This document shows, piece after piece, positions 47,194 through 56,352 of a stretch of 64,000 nucleotides of DNA. The stretch spans positions 62,001 to 126,000 of the forward strand of contig NZ_QKWJ01000013.1 of the NCBI RefSeq assembly GCF_003353055.1. The letters run 5' to 3'. The DNA is from Cupriavidus lacunae. Lineage in GTDB: Bacteria > Pseudomonadota > Gammaproteobacteria > Burkholderiales > Burkholderiaceae. A program made the translations under genes and the position numbers. The notes under the pieces were generated by a model. It had not been told where the DNA came from. It did no database searches and saw only the letters and a program-made list of their open reading frames with translations. The stretch's first letter is position 1, and every line of letters starts with the position of its first letter.

Positions 47194-47849
47194 CGCAAAG
47201 CAACGGGCGCGAACCAGAGGCGGTCATTACAGGCAGTGCACAGGACGCGCAAGACGGCGGCCAGCCGGCACGCAAGCGCCCGCGCCCGGGCGAGCGCCGC
47301 GTCCAGATCCTGCAGACGCTGGCCACCATGCTGGAGCACCCGCGCCGGGAGAAGATCACCACCGCCGCGCTGGCCGCGCGCCTGAGCGTGTCCGAGGCGG
47401 CGCTGTACCGGCACTTCGCCAGCAAGGCGCAGATGTATGAGGGCCTGATCGGCTTTATCGAGCAGACCGTATTCGGCCTGATCAACCAGATCACCGACAA
47501 GGAAGAACACGGCCTGCGCCAGGCCCACGCGATCGTGCGCATGCTGCTGTCGTTTGCCGAGAAAAACCCGGGCATGACGCGCGTGCTGACCGGCGAGGCG
47601 CTGGTGGGCGAGCATGAGCGACTGCAGGAGCGCATCAACCAGGTGGTGGACCGCATCGAGGCGTCGCTGCGCCAGTGCCTGAAGATGGCGGTGACGCAAG
47701 CCGCGTTCCCGGCGGATGCCGATATCCCCGCGCGCGCCGCGCTGATCATGGCGGCGGTGCAGGGCCAGTGGCACCGCTATGCCAAGAGCGGCTTCCGCAA
47801 GTCGCCTTCGGACCATGCCGAGGCGCACCTGCGGGTCTTGCTGGGCTAA
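47190..47849 (+). CDS. slmA: Nucleoid occlusion factor SlmA (TetR family)
   Basis: A 219-residue TetR-type protein that in E. coli blocks FtsZ assembly over the nucleoid. The HTH is RREKITTAALAARLSVSEAALYRHFASKAQMY at about 50-82 (shown here in part as KITTAALAARLSVSEAALYR). The C-terminal region with NPGMTRVLTGEALVGEHERL and RINQVVDRIEASLRQ is close to SlmA. An extra 35-residue disordered head precedes it. Start set by the 4-base overlap with the nucleotidase. Confidence 0.87.
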   Translation: MTQSNGREPEAVITGSAQDAQDGGQPARKRPRPGERRVQILQTLATMLEHPRREKITTAALAARLSVSEAALYRHFASKAQMYEGLIGFIEQTVFGLINQITDKEEHGLRQAHAIVRMLLSFAEKNPGMTRVLTGEALVGEHERLQERINQVVDRIEASLRQCLKMAVTQAAFPADADIPARAALIMAAVQGQWHRYAKSGFRKSPSDHAEAHLRVLLG

Positions 47850-47868
47850 GAACCCATTTGGGTTCTAA

Positions 47869-47898
47869 TTCAACACGCCGGGCCGATTGCTCTATAAT
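47869..47898 (+). promoter_or_regulatory. metX promoter
   Basis: Perfect -10 TATAAT at 47893-47898; TTCAAC at 47869-47874 is a fair -35 at 18-base spacing. Transcription would start near 47905, the first base of the SAM-II riboswitch. Confidence 0.75.
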
Positions 47899-47905
47899 TG
47901 CCCGG

Positions 47906-47995
47906 TCGCGCCGATTTGATGACTGGCTTGCGGGCGCGCGGCAGCCACGGGACCAAGGACCGGAGGCTTGCCACTATAAATGCGGCTAAAGAGGT
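47906..47995 (+). ncRNA. SAM-II (SAM-alpha) riboswitch, metX leader
   Basis: P1 is CGCGCC (47907-47912) with GGCGCG (47933-47938). The strand between them reads GATTTGATGAC...CTTGCG, and the 3' pseudoknot strand reads ATAAATGCGGCTAAAGAGG (47976-47994). These match the SAM-II core (GAUUUAAC, CUUGC, AAAU-N3-GCUAAA). P1 loop to pseudoknot insert is longer than in the minimal aptamer. It starts at the mapped promoter and precedes metX by 150 bases, so SAM would repress homoserine acylation. Confidence 0.85.
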
Positions 47996-48091
47996 TGGGT
48001 CGGCGCCCCATGCCACCACGGTAGTGGATGGCGCCGGCACGCGGAATCCCGCAAGGAATCCAGCGAATCCCGACTTGGCTGCGACGCTTGA

Positions 48092-48118
48092 TACGCAAAT
48101 GCCGGTCGGCTTTTTTTA
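48092..48118 (+). terminator. Possible attenuator in the metX leader
   Basis: A short GC hairpin around GCC-GGTC-GGC, flanked by AAA and TTT that extend the stem, runs into seven T residues at 48112-48118, 27 bases before metX. The stem is weak. It could give transcriptional control below the riboswitch. Confidence 0.4.
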
Positions 48119-48144
48119 TGCCCGTTCGCCACGGGCCGGATTCC

Positions 48145-49326
48145 ATGACTGATGTCGCACTGCCGACCGCCGCGCCTGCCGCGTTCGACCTGCCGCCCGA
48201 TTCGGTCGGCGTGGTCGCGCCGCAGCGCATGCACTTTGCCGAGCCGCTGAAGCTGCGCAACGGCTCGTCCATTGCCGGCTACGACCTGATGGTCGAGACC
48301 TATGGCACGCTCAATGCGGCCCGCTCCAACGCGGTGCTGGTGTGCCACGCGCTCAATGCCTCGCACCATGTGGCGGGCGTCTATGCCGAGGATCCGCGCG
48401 ACGTGGGCTGGTGGGACAACATGGTCGGTCCCGGCAAACCGCTCGATACCAACCGCTTCTTCGTCATCGGCGTGAACAACCTCGGTTCGTGCTTCGGCTC
48501 GACCGGGCCGATGAGCACCAACCCGGCTACCGGCGCGCCCTACGGCGCGGCGTTCCCGGTGGTGACGGTGGAAGACTGGGTCAATGCGCAGGCGCGTGTG
48601 GCCGATGCGTTCGGCATCACGCAGTTCGCCGCGGTGATGGGCGGCAGCCTCGGCGGCATGCAGGCGGTGGCCTGGAGCCTGATGTATCCGGAGCGCCTGC
48701 GCCATTGCATCGTGGTCGCGTCCACGCCCAAGCTGTCGGCGCAGAACATCGCCTTCAACGAGGTGGCGCGCAGCGCCATCCTGTCCGACCCCGACTTCCA
48801 CGGCGGCAACTATTACGCGCATGGCGTCAAGCCCAAGCGCGGCCTGCGCGTGGCGCGCATGATCGGCCATATCACCTACCTGTCGGACGAGGACATGGCG
48901 GAGAAATTCGGCCGCGAACTCAAGAGCGAGGACATCCGCTTCTCGTTCGATGTCGAATTCCAGGTCGAGAGCTACCTGCGCTACCAGGGCGACAAGTTCG
49001 CCGAATATTTCGACGCCAACACCTACCTGCTGATCACGCGCGCGCTCGACTACTTTGACCCGGCGCTGGCCTACGGCGGCGACCTGACGCGCGCGATGGC
49101 GCAGACCCAGGCCAGCTTCCTGGTGGCCAGCTTCGGCACCGACTGGCGCTTTGCGCCCAGCCGCAGCCGCGAGCTGGTCAAGGCGCTGCTGGACAACAAG
49201 CGCCCGGTCTCGTACGCCGAGATCGACGCGCCGCACGGCCACGATGCCTTCCTGCTCGACGACCCGCGCTATCACAACCTGATGCGCGCCTACTACGACC
49301 GCATCGCAGAGGAGATCGGCGCATGA
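48145..49326 (+). CDS. metX: Homoserine O-acyltransferase MetX
   Basis: A 393-residue alpha/beta-hydrolase-fold acyltransferase for the first step of methionine synthesis. Nucleophile serine in [12 protein letters not shown] near 167-178; [13 protein letters not shown] near 63-75 is the oxyanion region and the histidine is in [10 protein letters not shown]. The frame is open back to 48028, but family homology starts after MTDVALP, so 48145 is taken. Acetyl or succinyl donor is not decided by eye. metW overlaps its end. Confidence 0.93.
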   Translation: MTDVALPTAAPAAFDLPPDSVGVVAPQRMHFAEPLKLRNGSSIAGYDLMVETYGTLNAARSNAVLVCHALNASHHVAGVYAEDPRDVGWWDNMVGPGKPLDTNRFFVIGVNNLGSCFGSTGPMSTNPATGAPYGAAFPVVTVEDWVNAQARVADAFGITQFAAVMGGSLGGMQAVAWSLMYPERLRHCIVVASTPKLSAQNIAFNEVARSAILSDPDFHGGNYYAHGVKPKRGLRVARMIGHITYLSDEDMAEKFGRELKSEDIRFSFDVEFQVESYLRYQGDKFAEYFDANTYLLITRALDYFDPALAYGGDLTRAMAQTQASFLVASFGTDWRFAPSRSRELVKALLDNKRPVSYAEIDAPHGHDAFLLDDPRYHNLMRAYYDRIAEEIGA

Positions 49327-49934
49327 ACGCCCCGGCCAATCCCAATATCCTGGCGCTGCGCCCCGACTTCCGCGCGATCGCGCGCTGGATCGAACCCAAT
49401 TCGACCGTGCTCGACCTGGGCTGCGGCGACGGCAGCCTGCTGCGCGTGCTGCAGGACGAGCTGGACGTGCAGGCCTACGGCATCGAGATCCGCGACGAAG
49501 GCGTGCTGGCGTGCGCGCAGAAGGGCGTCCATGTCATCCAGCAGAACCTGGAAGGCGGCCTGGCGCTGTTCGAGGACAAGAGCTTCGACACCGTGATCCT
49601 GTCGCAGACGCTGCAGACCATCCACAACACCGCGCAGGTGCTGCGCGACACGCTGCGGGTGGGGCGCGAGTGCATCGTGTCGTTTCCCAACTTCGGCTAC
49701 TGGCCGCACCGGCTGTCGGTGTTCCGCGGCCGCATGCCGGTGTCGGAGGCGTTGCCCTACCAGTGGTACAACACGCCCAACGTGCGCGTGCTGACCATCA
49801 GCGACTTCGAAGCACTGGCGCCCAAGGTCGGGCTGCGCGTGATCGACCGCGTGGTGATGCACGAAGGCGTGACCGTCAACTGGGGCGGCAACTGGCGCGG
49901 CAGCCTGGCGGTGTACCGGGTCTGCGCGGCCTGA
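49323..49934 (+). CDS. metW: Methionine biosynthesis protein MetW
   Basis: A 203-residue methyltransferase-fold protein always paired with MetX in proteobacteria. The SAM-binding signature [12 protein letters not shown] is near residues 28-39, and [11 protein letters not shown] near 119-129 is typical of MetW. Overlaps metX as ATGA. Needed for MetX activity in some species; under the same riboswitch here. Confidence 0.93.
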   Translation: MNAPANPNILALRPDFRAIARWIEPNSTVLDLGCGDGSLLRVLQDELDVQAYGIEIRDEGVLACAQKGVHVIQQNLEGGLALFEDKSFDTVILSQTLQTIHNTAQVLRDTLRVGRECIVSFPNFGYWPHRLSVFRGRMPVSEALPYQWYNTPNVRVLTISDFEALAPKVGLRVIDRVVMHEGVTVNWGGNWRGSLAVYRVCAA

Positions 49935-50849
49935 TCAGGGGGACGCATCGCCCCCGGTCGCGGCCAGGTGGTCGACAAACGCCCGCACCTTGGGCGGCAC
50001 GTGCCGCGTAGGCGTGTAGACCGCGTAGGCCGTGCCGATGTAGGGCTCGAGGATGTCCCAGTCGGCCAGCACGGTGACGACGCGGCCATGGTCCAGGGCA
50101 TCGCCCAATGAGAAATCCGGCACCAGCCCGATGCCGGCATCGCGCTCCACCATGCTCATGATCGCCAGGCTGTTGTTCAGCGTCAGACGCGGCGGGATGC
50201 GCACCTCCACTTTCTCGCCGCCGGCCTGGTGACGCATGGTCCAGCGCTCGCCGAAGTTGCCATAGCCCAGGTACAGGCAGCGTGCGGCCGGCAGGTCGCC
50301 GGGCGTGGCCGGCGTGCCGTGGCGGGCCAGGTAGCCGGGCGAGGCCACCAGCCGGTAGCGCACCTCGCGCAGCGGCCGTGCCGCCAGCCCTGGCGCCAGC
50401 TCGCGCGCGATGCGCACGGCCACGTCCAGGCCTTCTTCGACCAGGTCGACCATGCGGTCGGCCAGCGTCAGCTGCAGATCCAGTCCCGGGTACTTCGCCA
50501 GCAGCGCTGGCAGCCGCGGTGCCAGCCAGGCCTGGCCGAACGAGACCGGCGCACTGACGCGCAGCACGCCGTGCGGCGTGCCGCCGTGCTCGCCGGCCAG
50601 CGCGGTGACCTCGCGCGCGGCGGCGGTCATGCGGGCGCAGGCGGCGTAGACCGACTGGCCCAGTTCGGTCAGCGCAAAGGCGCGCGTGGTCCGCTGCAGC
50701 AGGCTCGCGCCGAGCGTGGTTTCCAGCCGGGAGACGTGCCGGCTGACTGCCGAAGGCGTCATGCCCAGGTCCTGCGCGGCGGCCGAGAAGCTGCCGCACT
50801 CGACCACGCGCGCAAACACGGCCATCGCATTAAGTGGCATATCCGGCAT
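49935..50849 (-). CDS. LysR-family transcriptional regulator
   Basis: A 304-residue LysR regulator of the CrgA/AphB-like group. HTH at about 5-65 (MAVFARVVECGSFSAAAQDL, MTPSAVSRHVSRLE). Stop abuts the metW stop, convergent. It is divergent from an EamA transporter, its probable target. Confidence 0.9.
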   Translation of the reverse strand: MPDMPLNAMAVFARVVECGSFSAAAQDLGMTPSAVSRHVSRLETTLGASLLQRTTRAFALTELGQSVYAACARMTAAAREVTALAGEHGGTPHGVLRVSAPVSFGQAWLAPRLPALLAKYPGLDLQLTLADRMVDLVEEGLDVAVRIARELAPGLAARPLREVRYRLVASPGYLARHGTPATPGDLPAARCLYLGYGNFGERWTMRHQAGGEKVEVRIPPRLTLNNSLAIMSMVERDAGIGLVPDFSLGDALDHGRVVTVLADWDILEPYIGTAYAVYTPTRHVPPKVRAFVDHLAATGGDASP

Positions 50850-50853
50850 TGCA

Positions 50854-50900
50854 CATCCCCAATCTTTGACTCCAGATCAAATACTAATTGAGTGGGGATG
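50854..50900. promoter_or_regulatory. Candidate operator between LysR gene and EamA gene
   Basis: CATCCCC at 50854-50860 is inverted as GGGGATG at 50894-50900, in an otherwise A/T-rich 110-base divergent gap. The 33-base spacing could suit a LysR tetramer; weak evidence. Confidence 0.35.
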
Positions 50901-50959
50901 GGATTGTTGAGCAGATCGCATGGTGGAACAATGCGCCCATTGTCTGACCGGAGTCCTTC

Positions 50960-51847
50960 ATGTCCTCCCAACAACCGTTGCCAGGCGGCGCCTGGCGCAT
51001 GGTCGCGGCCATGCTGCTGTCTGGCACTATCGGCTGGTTCGTGGTCACCAGCGGCCAGCCGCCGCTCGATGTGGTCTTCTTCCGCTGCCTGTTCGGCGGC
51101 GCGGCGCTGCTGGGCGCGCTGACGCTGCAGCGCGGCTGGGTGCGGATGACCCGTGCGCAGCTTGGCTGGCTGGCGCTGGGCGGCGTCACGCTGGTGCTCA
51201 ACTGGCTGGCCCTGTTCTCGGCCTACGCATACAGCGGCATTGCCATTGCTACCGTGGTCTATCACACCCAGCCGTTCTACCTGCTGCTGCTGACCTCGGT
51301 GATCCAGCGCGAGCCGTTCCCGTTCGCGCGGCTGCCATGGCTGGTGCTGGCCTTTGCCGGGGTGATGCTGATCACGGGGCTTGAACACGGCCCCACCGGG
51401 ACGGCGATGCTGGCCGGGATCGGCCTGGGCTTGCTGGCGGCACTGCTGTATGCGGTGACGACCCTGGCCACGCGCCGGCTGCAGGGGATCCCGCCGGGCC
51501 AGATCGCCGGGCTGCAGATGGTGCTGGGGGTGCTGATGCTGGCACCGCTGGCCCATCCCGCCGCCGGCAGCTATGGCACCGGCACCTGGGCCACGCTGCT
51601 GGCGCTCGGGCTGGTGCATACCGGTGTGATGTACACGCTGCTGTATGGCGCATTCCAGCGGCTCAACGTGGTGTCGATCGCCACGCTGTCCTTTATCTAC
51701 CCGCTGGTGGCGATCGTGATCGACGTGATGGTGTTCGGCGTGGTGCTGGGGCCGCTGCAGATCGCCGGCATGGCGCTGGTGCTGCTGGGCGTGGTGGCGA
51801 ACCAGCTGGGCTGGAGCCTGCCGCTGCGGCGGCGGGCGCAGGGCTGA
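50960..51847 (+). CDS. EamA-family DMT transporter
   Basis: A 295-residue membrane protein with ten predicted transmembrane segments as two EamA repeats (about 10-145 and 155-285). GWFVVTSGQPPLDVVFFRCLF near the start (shown in part) has the family arginine in helix two; YHTQPFYLLLLT ends repeat one and LSFIYPLVAIVID repeat two. Exporter of an amino acid or metabolite; substrate unknown. Divergent from LysR. Confidence 0.88.
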   Translation: MSSQQPLPGGAWRMVAAMLLSGTIGWFVVTSGQPPLDVVFFRCLFGGAALLGALTLQRGWVRMTRAQLGWLALGGVTLVLNWLALFSAYAYSGIAIATVVYHTQPFYLLLLTSVIQREPFPFARLPWLVLAFAGVMLITGLEHGPTGTAMLAGIGLGLLAALLYAVTTLATRRLQGIPPGQIAGLQMVLGVLMLAPLAHPAAGSYGTGTWATLLALGLVHTGVMYTLLYGAFQRLNVVSIATLSFIYPLVAIVIDVMVFGVVLGPLQIAGMALVLLGVVANQLGWSLPLRRRAQG

Positions 51848-51968
51848 TGCTGCACCGGGCTGGCAGCTTCGCATTCTGGTGTATTGACCCGAACGCTGAC
51901 TACGGTTAGTGTAGGCAGAAGATCGAACGATCGTGCTATTCCCTGCGTGCCAACCACCCACACCAGCC

Positions 51969-52817
51969 ATGTCCACTGCGCCCCAGATCCAGGCGGCCAC
52001 TGCCGCCAGCTTGCTCCATCCCTTTGACGACGCGCTGGCGCTGGAGCCGGCCGGCGAACACCACTTCCTGGGCCGCACCACCCCGGCGTACTGGAACATG
52101 ATCGGCCCCTTCGGCGGCATCACCGCCGCCACGCTGCTGCAGGCCGCGCTGGACCATCCGCAGCGCCTGGGCGACCCGGTTTCGCTGACGGTCAACTTTG
52201 CCGGGCCGATCGCGGAAGGGCCGTTCGAGATCGAGGCGCGCCCGGTGCGCACCAACCGCTCGACCCAGCACTGGACGCTGGAACTGCGCCAGGGCGATGC
52301 CGTGGCCACCACCGCCACCGCCATGTTTGCCGTGCGGCGCGAGACCTGGGCCTGTGGCGAAGCGGTGATGCCGGAGGTGCCGGCCGCCGACACCCTGCCG
52401 GCCATGGGCGGGTTTGCGCCGGTGCGCTGGCTCAAATCCTACGACATGCGTCCGGTGCGCGGCGCCAAGCCGACCGCCGAGGCCGGCACCCATCACCCGG
52501 ACAGCCTGACGCAGTTCTGGCTGCGCGACGCGCCGGCGCGCACGCCGGACTTTGCCGCGGTGGCAGCCTGGGCCGACAGCTTCTACCCGCGCATCTTTCT
52601 CAAGCGCGCGGGCTTCGTGCCGGCCGGCACGGTGTCGATGACTACGTATTTCCATGCCGACGCGGACACGCTGGCCGCGCTGGGCGACAGCCACGTGCTG
52701 GCCAGCGCGCAGGCGCAGGTGTTCAGGCAGGGCTTCTTCGACCAGCGCGCGCAGCTGTGGAGCGCGGCTGGCGAGCTGATCGCCAGTTCGCACCAGATCG
52801 TCTACTACAAGGAATAA
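51969..52817 (+). CDS. Acyl-CoA thioesterase, double hotdog (TesB-like)
   Basis: A 282-residue thioesterase with two hotdog domains. The N-terminal domain has the marker NMIGPFGGITAATLLQAALDHP near 42-63 (in part NMIGPFGGITAATLLQA), the C-terminal one ends in SAAGELIASSHQIVYYKE. It belongs to the thioesterase-superfamily-3 group rather than classic TesB. Alone between EamA and an AmpG-like gene in opposite orientation. Confidence 0.82.
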   Translation: MSTAPQIQAATAASLLHPFDDALALEPAGEHHFLGRTTPAYWNMIGPFGGITAATLLQAALDHPQRLGDPVSLTVNFAGPIAEGPFEIEARPVRTNRSTQHWTLELRQGDAVATTATAMFAVRRETWACGEAVMPEVPAADTLPAMGGFAPVRWLKSYDMRPVRGAKPTAEAGTHHPDSLTQFWLRDAPARTPDFAAVAAWADSFYPRIFLKRAGFVPAGTVSMTTYFHADADTLAALGDSHVLASAQAQVFRQGFFDQRAQLWSAAGELIASSHQIVYYKE

Positions 52818-52844
52818 GTCCGGCCGGAACAAGTCCGGCCCGGC

Positions 52845-54104
52845 TCAGGCGACGGCTTCACGCGCCTGGGCCTCGTAGCGGTGCACGGTGTGACGCATCG
52901 CCCAGAGCAGCAGCACGCCAGGCAGCGCCACCACCACGGTGCCCAGGTAGAACGGCGCCCAGCCCCAGGCCTCGACCATATAGCCCGAGGTGGGCCCCAC
53001 ATAGACCCGGCCCACCGACGCCAGCGCCGACAGCAGCGCGTACTGCGTGGCCGAGAACGAGCGGTTGCACAGTGTCATCAGCAGTGCGACAAAGGCCGCC
53101 GTGCCCATGCCGCCGCACAGGTTCTCGATCGCGATGGCCGTCCCCATGGTCCACAGGTGCGGCGGCGTCACCGCCAGGATCCAGTAACCCAGGTTCGACA
53201 CCGCCTGCAGCACGCCGAACAGCATCAATGAACGGTACAGGCCCAGGCGCACCATCAGCGTGCCGCCGAACAGCGCGCCGACGATGGTCGCGGCCAGGCC
53301 CAGGGTCTTGTTGACGATGCCCACCTCGCCCGCCGAGAAGCCTACGCCGCGGATCAGGAAGGTGGTCGACAGGCTGCCAGCAAAGGCGTCGCCAAGCTTG
53401 TACAGCACGATCAGCAGCAGCAGCCACCATGCGCCCGGGCGTGCAAAGAAGTCGCGCAGCGGGCCCACCACCGCCTCTTCGAGCGAGCGTGGCACGCGGG
53501 CCGGCACGTCAGGCTCAGGCGCCCACAGCAGCGTGACGATGCCTACGCCCATCAGCCCAGCCATCAGCAGGTAGGTCTGCTGCCAGCCCAGCACGCGGTC
53601 GGCCAGCCACAGCGCCAGGCCGCCCGAGACCAGCATCGCCAGCCGGTAGCCCAGCACCTTGACCGCGGCGCCGGCGCCGCGCTCGGGCGGGCGCAGCACG
53701 TCGGTACTGTAGGCGTCGAAGACGATGTCCTGCGAGGCCGACAGGAAGGCCACCAGCGTGGCCAGCGCCGCCAGTGTCCACAGCGCCTCTCGCGGCGGGC
53801 AGAAGGCCATGCCGGCGATGCCCAGCACCAGCCCGATCTGCGTCACCAGCAGCCAGCCGCGCCGGCGCCCCATCAGCGGCGGCGTGTAGCGGTCCATCAG
53901 CGGCGCCCACAGGAACTTGAAGATATAGGCCTGGCCGACCAGCGAGAAGAAGCCGATGGTCTTGATATCCAGACCCTCGACCGTCATCCATGCCTGCAAG
54001 GTGCCCGACGTCAGCGCCAGCGGCAGCCCGGAGGCGAAGCCCAGCGCCAGCATGGCGCCGATGCGGCGGTTGCGGAAGATGTCTAGATAGGTCTGGAAAT
54101 TCAT
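52845..54104 (-). CDS. AmpG-like MFS permease
   Basis: A 419-residue major-facilitator protein with about twelve transmembrane segments. The start FASGLPLALTSGTLQAWM near 23-40 and FKFLWAPLMDRYTPP near 64-78 are signatures of the AmpG muropeptide permease group. Start at 54104 removes a 70-residue extension lying antisense to the M48 protease signal sequence. Import of anhydro-muropeptides for cell-wall recycling is the likely role. Confidence 0.85.
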   Translation of the reverse strand: MNFQTYLDIFRNRRIGAMLALGFASGLPLALTSGTLQAWMTVEGLDIKTIGFFSLVGQAYIFKFLWAPLMDRYTPPLMGRRRGWLLVTQIGLVLGIAGMAFCPPREALWTLAALATLVAFLSASQDIVFDAYSTDVLRPPERGAGAAVKVLGYRLAMLVSGGLALWLADRVLGWQQTYLLMAGLMGVGIVTLLWAPEPDVPARVPRSLEEAVVGPLRDFFARPGAWWLLLLIVLYKLGDAFAGSLSTTFLIRGVGFSAGEVGIVNKTLGLAATIVGALFGGTLMVRLGLYRSLMLFGVLQAVSNLGYWILAVTPPHLWTMGTAIAIENLCGGMGTAAFVALLMTLCNRSFSATQYALLSALASVGRVYVGPTSGYMVEAWGWAPFYLGTVVVALPGVLLLWAMRHTVHRYEAQAREAVA

Positions 54105-54202
54105 GAATGGGGCAGCCGAATGCCGCCGCGCGGCTGCGCGGGTGCCGTGTATTATTGCATCACCTGTTTGCCCACTCCCCGATTGCGTCCAAGGAATCGC
54201 AC

Positions 54203-55165
54203 ATGCTCCGCCGCCCGCAAGGTGTTCAGCGTCCCACCCGGCTCCGGCTGGCCCGCGCGCTGGCGCTGGCCGCGGCAGCGTTGCCGCTCGGCTGGGGCTT
54301 GCCGGCGCAGGCACAGGACAGCGATGCCGACGGTATACGGCTGAATCCCGGCGGTTCGGCGGTGCGCACCATCGTGCCGGTCGAGGCCATCGAGCAGCAG
54401 GCCGCGCAGGAATATGAGCAGCTCAAGCAGGAGGCCATCGCCAAGCGCGCCCTGGCCGCCGACAACAACCCGCAGCTGATCCGCCTGCGCGCCATCGGCA
54501 AGCGGCTGCTGCCGCAGACCGCGCGCTGGAACGAGCGCGCGCGGCAGTGGCAGTGGGAAATCAACCTGATTGGCTCCAAACAGGTCAATGCCTTCTGCAT
54601 GCCCGGCGGCAAGATCGCCTTCTACACCGGGTTGCTCGACCAGCTCAATCTGACCGACGACGAGACCGCCATGGCGATGGGCCACGAGATCGCCCACGCG
54701 CTGCGGGAGCATGCGCGCGAGCGCGCCGCCAAGTCCGAGATCACCAACCTGGGCGCCAACGTGATCTCGCAGCTGTTCGGCTTCGGCAACCTCGGCAACA
54801 TGGCGCTGGGCACCGGCGCTCACCTGCTGACGCTGCGCTTCTCGCGCGCGGATGAGTCCGAGGCGGACCTGATCGGCATGGATATCGCCGCGCGCGCCGG
54901 CTACGATCCGCGCGCCGCGGTGTCGCTGTGGCAGAAGATGGGCAAGGTCACGCAGTCCGGCGCCGAGTTCCTGTCGACGCACCCTTCCGGGCGCAGCCGC
55001 ATCGCCGACCTGGAAAAGCACCTGCCCGAGGTGCTGCCGCTGTACGCGCGCGCGACCAACACCACGGTGGACAAGCTGCCGCCATACCGCGCCAATGTGG
55101 CGGGGCTGGGCGGCGCGCCGGTGGACAGCGGCGACGACGACAGGCAGAAGCCGCTGCAGCGCTGA
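54203..55165 (+). CDS. M48-family metalloprotease (BepA/LoiP-like), exported
   Basis: A 320-residue zinc protease. Signal peptide to about residue 37 (ALALAAAALPLGWGLPAQA-QD). HEIAH (HEXXH) is near residue 170 and the third ligand glutamate in DESEADLIGMDIAARAGYDP. STHPSGRSRI near 260 is the family end motif. No TPR tail, so closer to LoiP/YggG than full BepA. Expected to degrade misfolded envelope proteins. AAGGAAT precedes the ATG. Confidence 0.9.
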   Translation: MLRRPQGVQRPTRLRLARALALAAAALPLGWGLPAQAQDSDADGIRLNPGGSAVRTIVPVEAIEQQAAQEYEQLKQEAIAKRALAADNNPQLIRLRAIGKRLLPQTARWNERARQWQWEINLIGSKQVNAFCMPGGKIAFYTGLLDQLNLTDDETAMAMGHEIAHALREHARERAAKSEITNLGANVISQLFGFGNLGNMALGTGAHLLTLRFSRADESEADLIGMDIAARAGYDPRAAVSLWQKMGKVTQSGAEFLSTHPSGRSRIADLEKHLPEVLPLYARATNTTVDKLPPYRANVAGLGGAPVDSGDDDRQKPLQR

Positions 55166-55185
55166 GCGGCCTGCAGGCGCAAAAG

Positions 55186-55212
55186 AAAGAAGCCGGCAGC
55201 GCCGGCTTCTTT
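55186..55212. terminator. Bidirectional intrinsic terminator
   Basis: AAAGAAGCCGGC (55186-55197), loop AGC, GCCGGCTTCTTT (55201-55212). It serves the protease gene and argC, which converge on it. Confidence 0.9.
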
Positions 55213-55232
55213 GCGTTCAGGAACGGGCGCTG

Positions 55233-56180
55233 TCAGGCACGCAGCCCCGTGGCCTCGTCGGCGCCCACATGCACGTTCATGCATTGCACCGCCGCGCCGG
55301 CCGCGCCCTTGCCAAGGTTGTCCAGGCGCGCCACCAGGTTCAGGCGCTCAGCATTGCCGAACACGAACAGGTCGACACGGTTGGTGTCGTTGTTGGCCTG
55401 CACGTCGAAGAAACCGCCGTCGAGATTGTCGGCGCTGTTGTACGGCATCACGCGCACGAACTGCTCGCCTTCATAGTGCTTGCGGTAGATCTCGACGATC
55501 TGCTCGGGGCTGACCTTGCGCGCCAGCCGGTCGGCGAACACGGGCACCGTCACCGCCAGGCCCTTCAGGAAGTTGCCGACGATGGGGTTGAAGACCGGCG
55601 CCTGCGCCAGGCCGGCCTGCACGCGCATTTCCGGCAGGTGCTTGTGTTCCAGGCCCAGCGCGTACGGCCGCGGGCTGTCCAGCTTCGGGTTACCGCCGGC
55701 TTCGAACTCGGCAATCATCGACTTGCCGCCGCCGCTGTAGCCGGTCAGGGAGAACGCCGAAACCGGGTAGTCGGCCGCCAGCACGCCGGCGTCCACCAGC
55801 GGGCGCACCGCCAGCACGAAGGCGCTGGCGTGGCAGCCCGGCACCGCGATGCGCTTGCTGGCGCGGATCTTCTCGCGCTGGCCGTGCACCAGCTCGGGCA
55901 GGCCGTAGGCCCAGCTATCGGTGGTGCGGAACGCCGTGCTGGCGTCGATCACGCAGGTATTCGGGTTGGTCACCAGCGATACCGCCTCGCGCGAGGCCAC
56001 ATCGGGCAGGCACAGGAAGGCGACGTCGGCGGCGTTCAGGAATCGTGCTCGTTCTGCCGGGTCCTTGCGCTTGTCATCGGCAATGCGCAGCAGTTCCACG
56101 TCGGAACGACCGGAAAGATAGTCAAGCAGCCGGAGACCGGTGGTGCCTTCCTGACCATCGACGAACACTTTGAAAACCAT
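55233..56180 (-). CDS. argC: N-acetyl-gamma-glutamyl-phosphate reductase (short, type 2)
   Basis: A 315-residue AGPR, third step of arginine synthesis. The nucleotide motif is [13 protein letters not shown] near 6-18, catalytic cysteine in [10 protein letters not shown] near 114-123, and [12 protein letters not shown] near 145. The short length and GQEGTTGLR are those of the type-2 AGPR group. The frame extends to 56249 but ATG 56180 begins at the Rossmann strand. Separated from argB by 9 kb. Confidence 0.93.
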   Translation of the reverse strand: MVFKVFVDGQEGTTGLRLLDYLSGRSDVELLRIADDKRKDPAERARFLNAADVAFLCLPDVASREAVSLVTNPNTCVIDASTAFRTTDSWAYGLPELVHGQREKIRASKRIAVPGCHASAFVLAVRPLVDAGVLAADYPVSAFSLTGYSGGGKSMIAEFEAGGNPKLDSPRPYALGLEHKHLPEMRVQAGLAQAPVFNPIVGNFLKGLAVTVPVFADRLARKVSPEQIVEIYRKHYEGEQFVRVMPYNSADNLDGGFFDVQANNDTNRVDLFVFGNAERLNLVARLDNLGKGAAGAAVQCMNVHVGADEATGLRA

Positions 56181-56331
56181 GGCTGACTCACTCAATGGGG
56201 TGCGGGAAATGCGAAATGTCCCCTGCCGCATGGGGTAGGGAACCTGCATTGTAACGGGGATGGGGGCGGGTCGCAGGGGTTTGTACCGATGGGCTTATTG
56301 CGATCTCGCACAGTTCCGGGCTTGCCGGATA

Positions 56332-56346
56332 TAACCAAGTAGGTTA
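56332..56346. promoter_or_regulatory. MqsA operator overlapping the mqsR start region
   Basis: TAACC-AAGTA-GGTTA, a 15-bp palindrome matching the spacing of the E. coli mqsRA operator. TATAAC at 56330-56335 may be the -10, overlapping it. The right half, with TAGGTT, is only 6 bases from the GTG of mqsR. Confidence 0.72.
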
Positions 56347-56352
56347 ATTTTC

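Noticed and set aside
48028..48144. N-terminal extension of MetX by 39 residues
   Set aside because: The extension ([19 protein letters not shown]) is unlike MetX family N-termini and covers leader sequence including a T7 run.
47898..48152. 84-codon frame across the metX leader
   Set aside because: It runs through the SAM-II aptamer and overlaps the metX start; no ribosome-binding site and no family resemblance.
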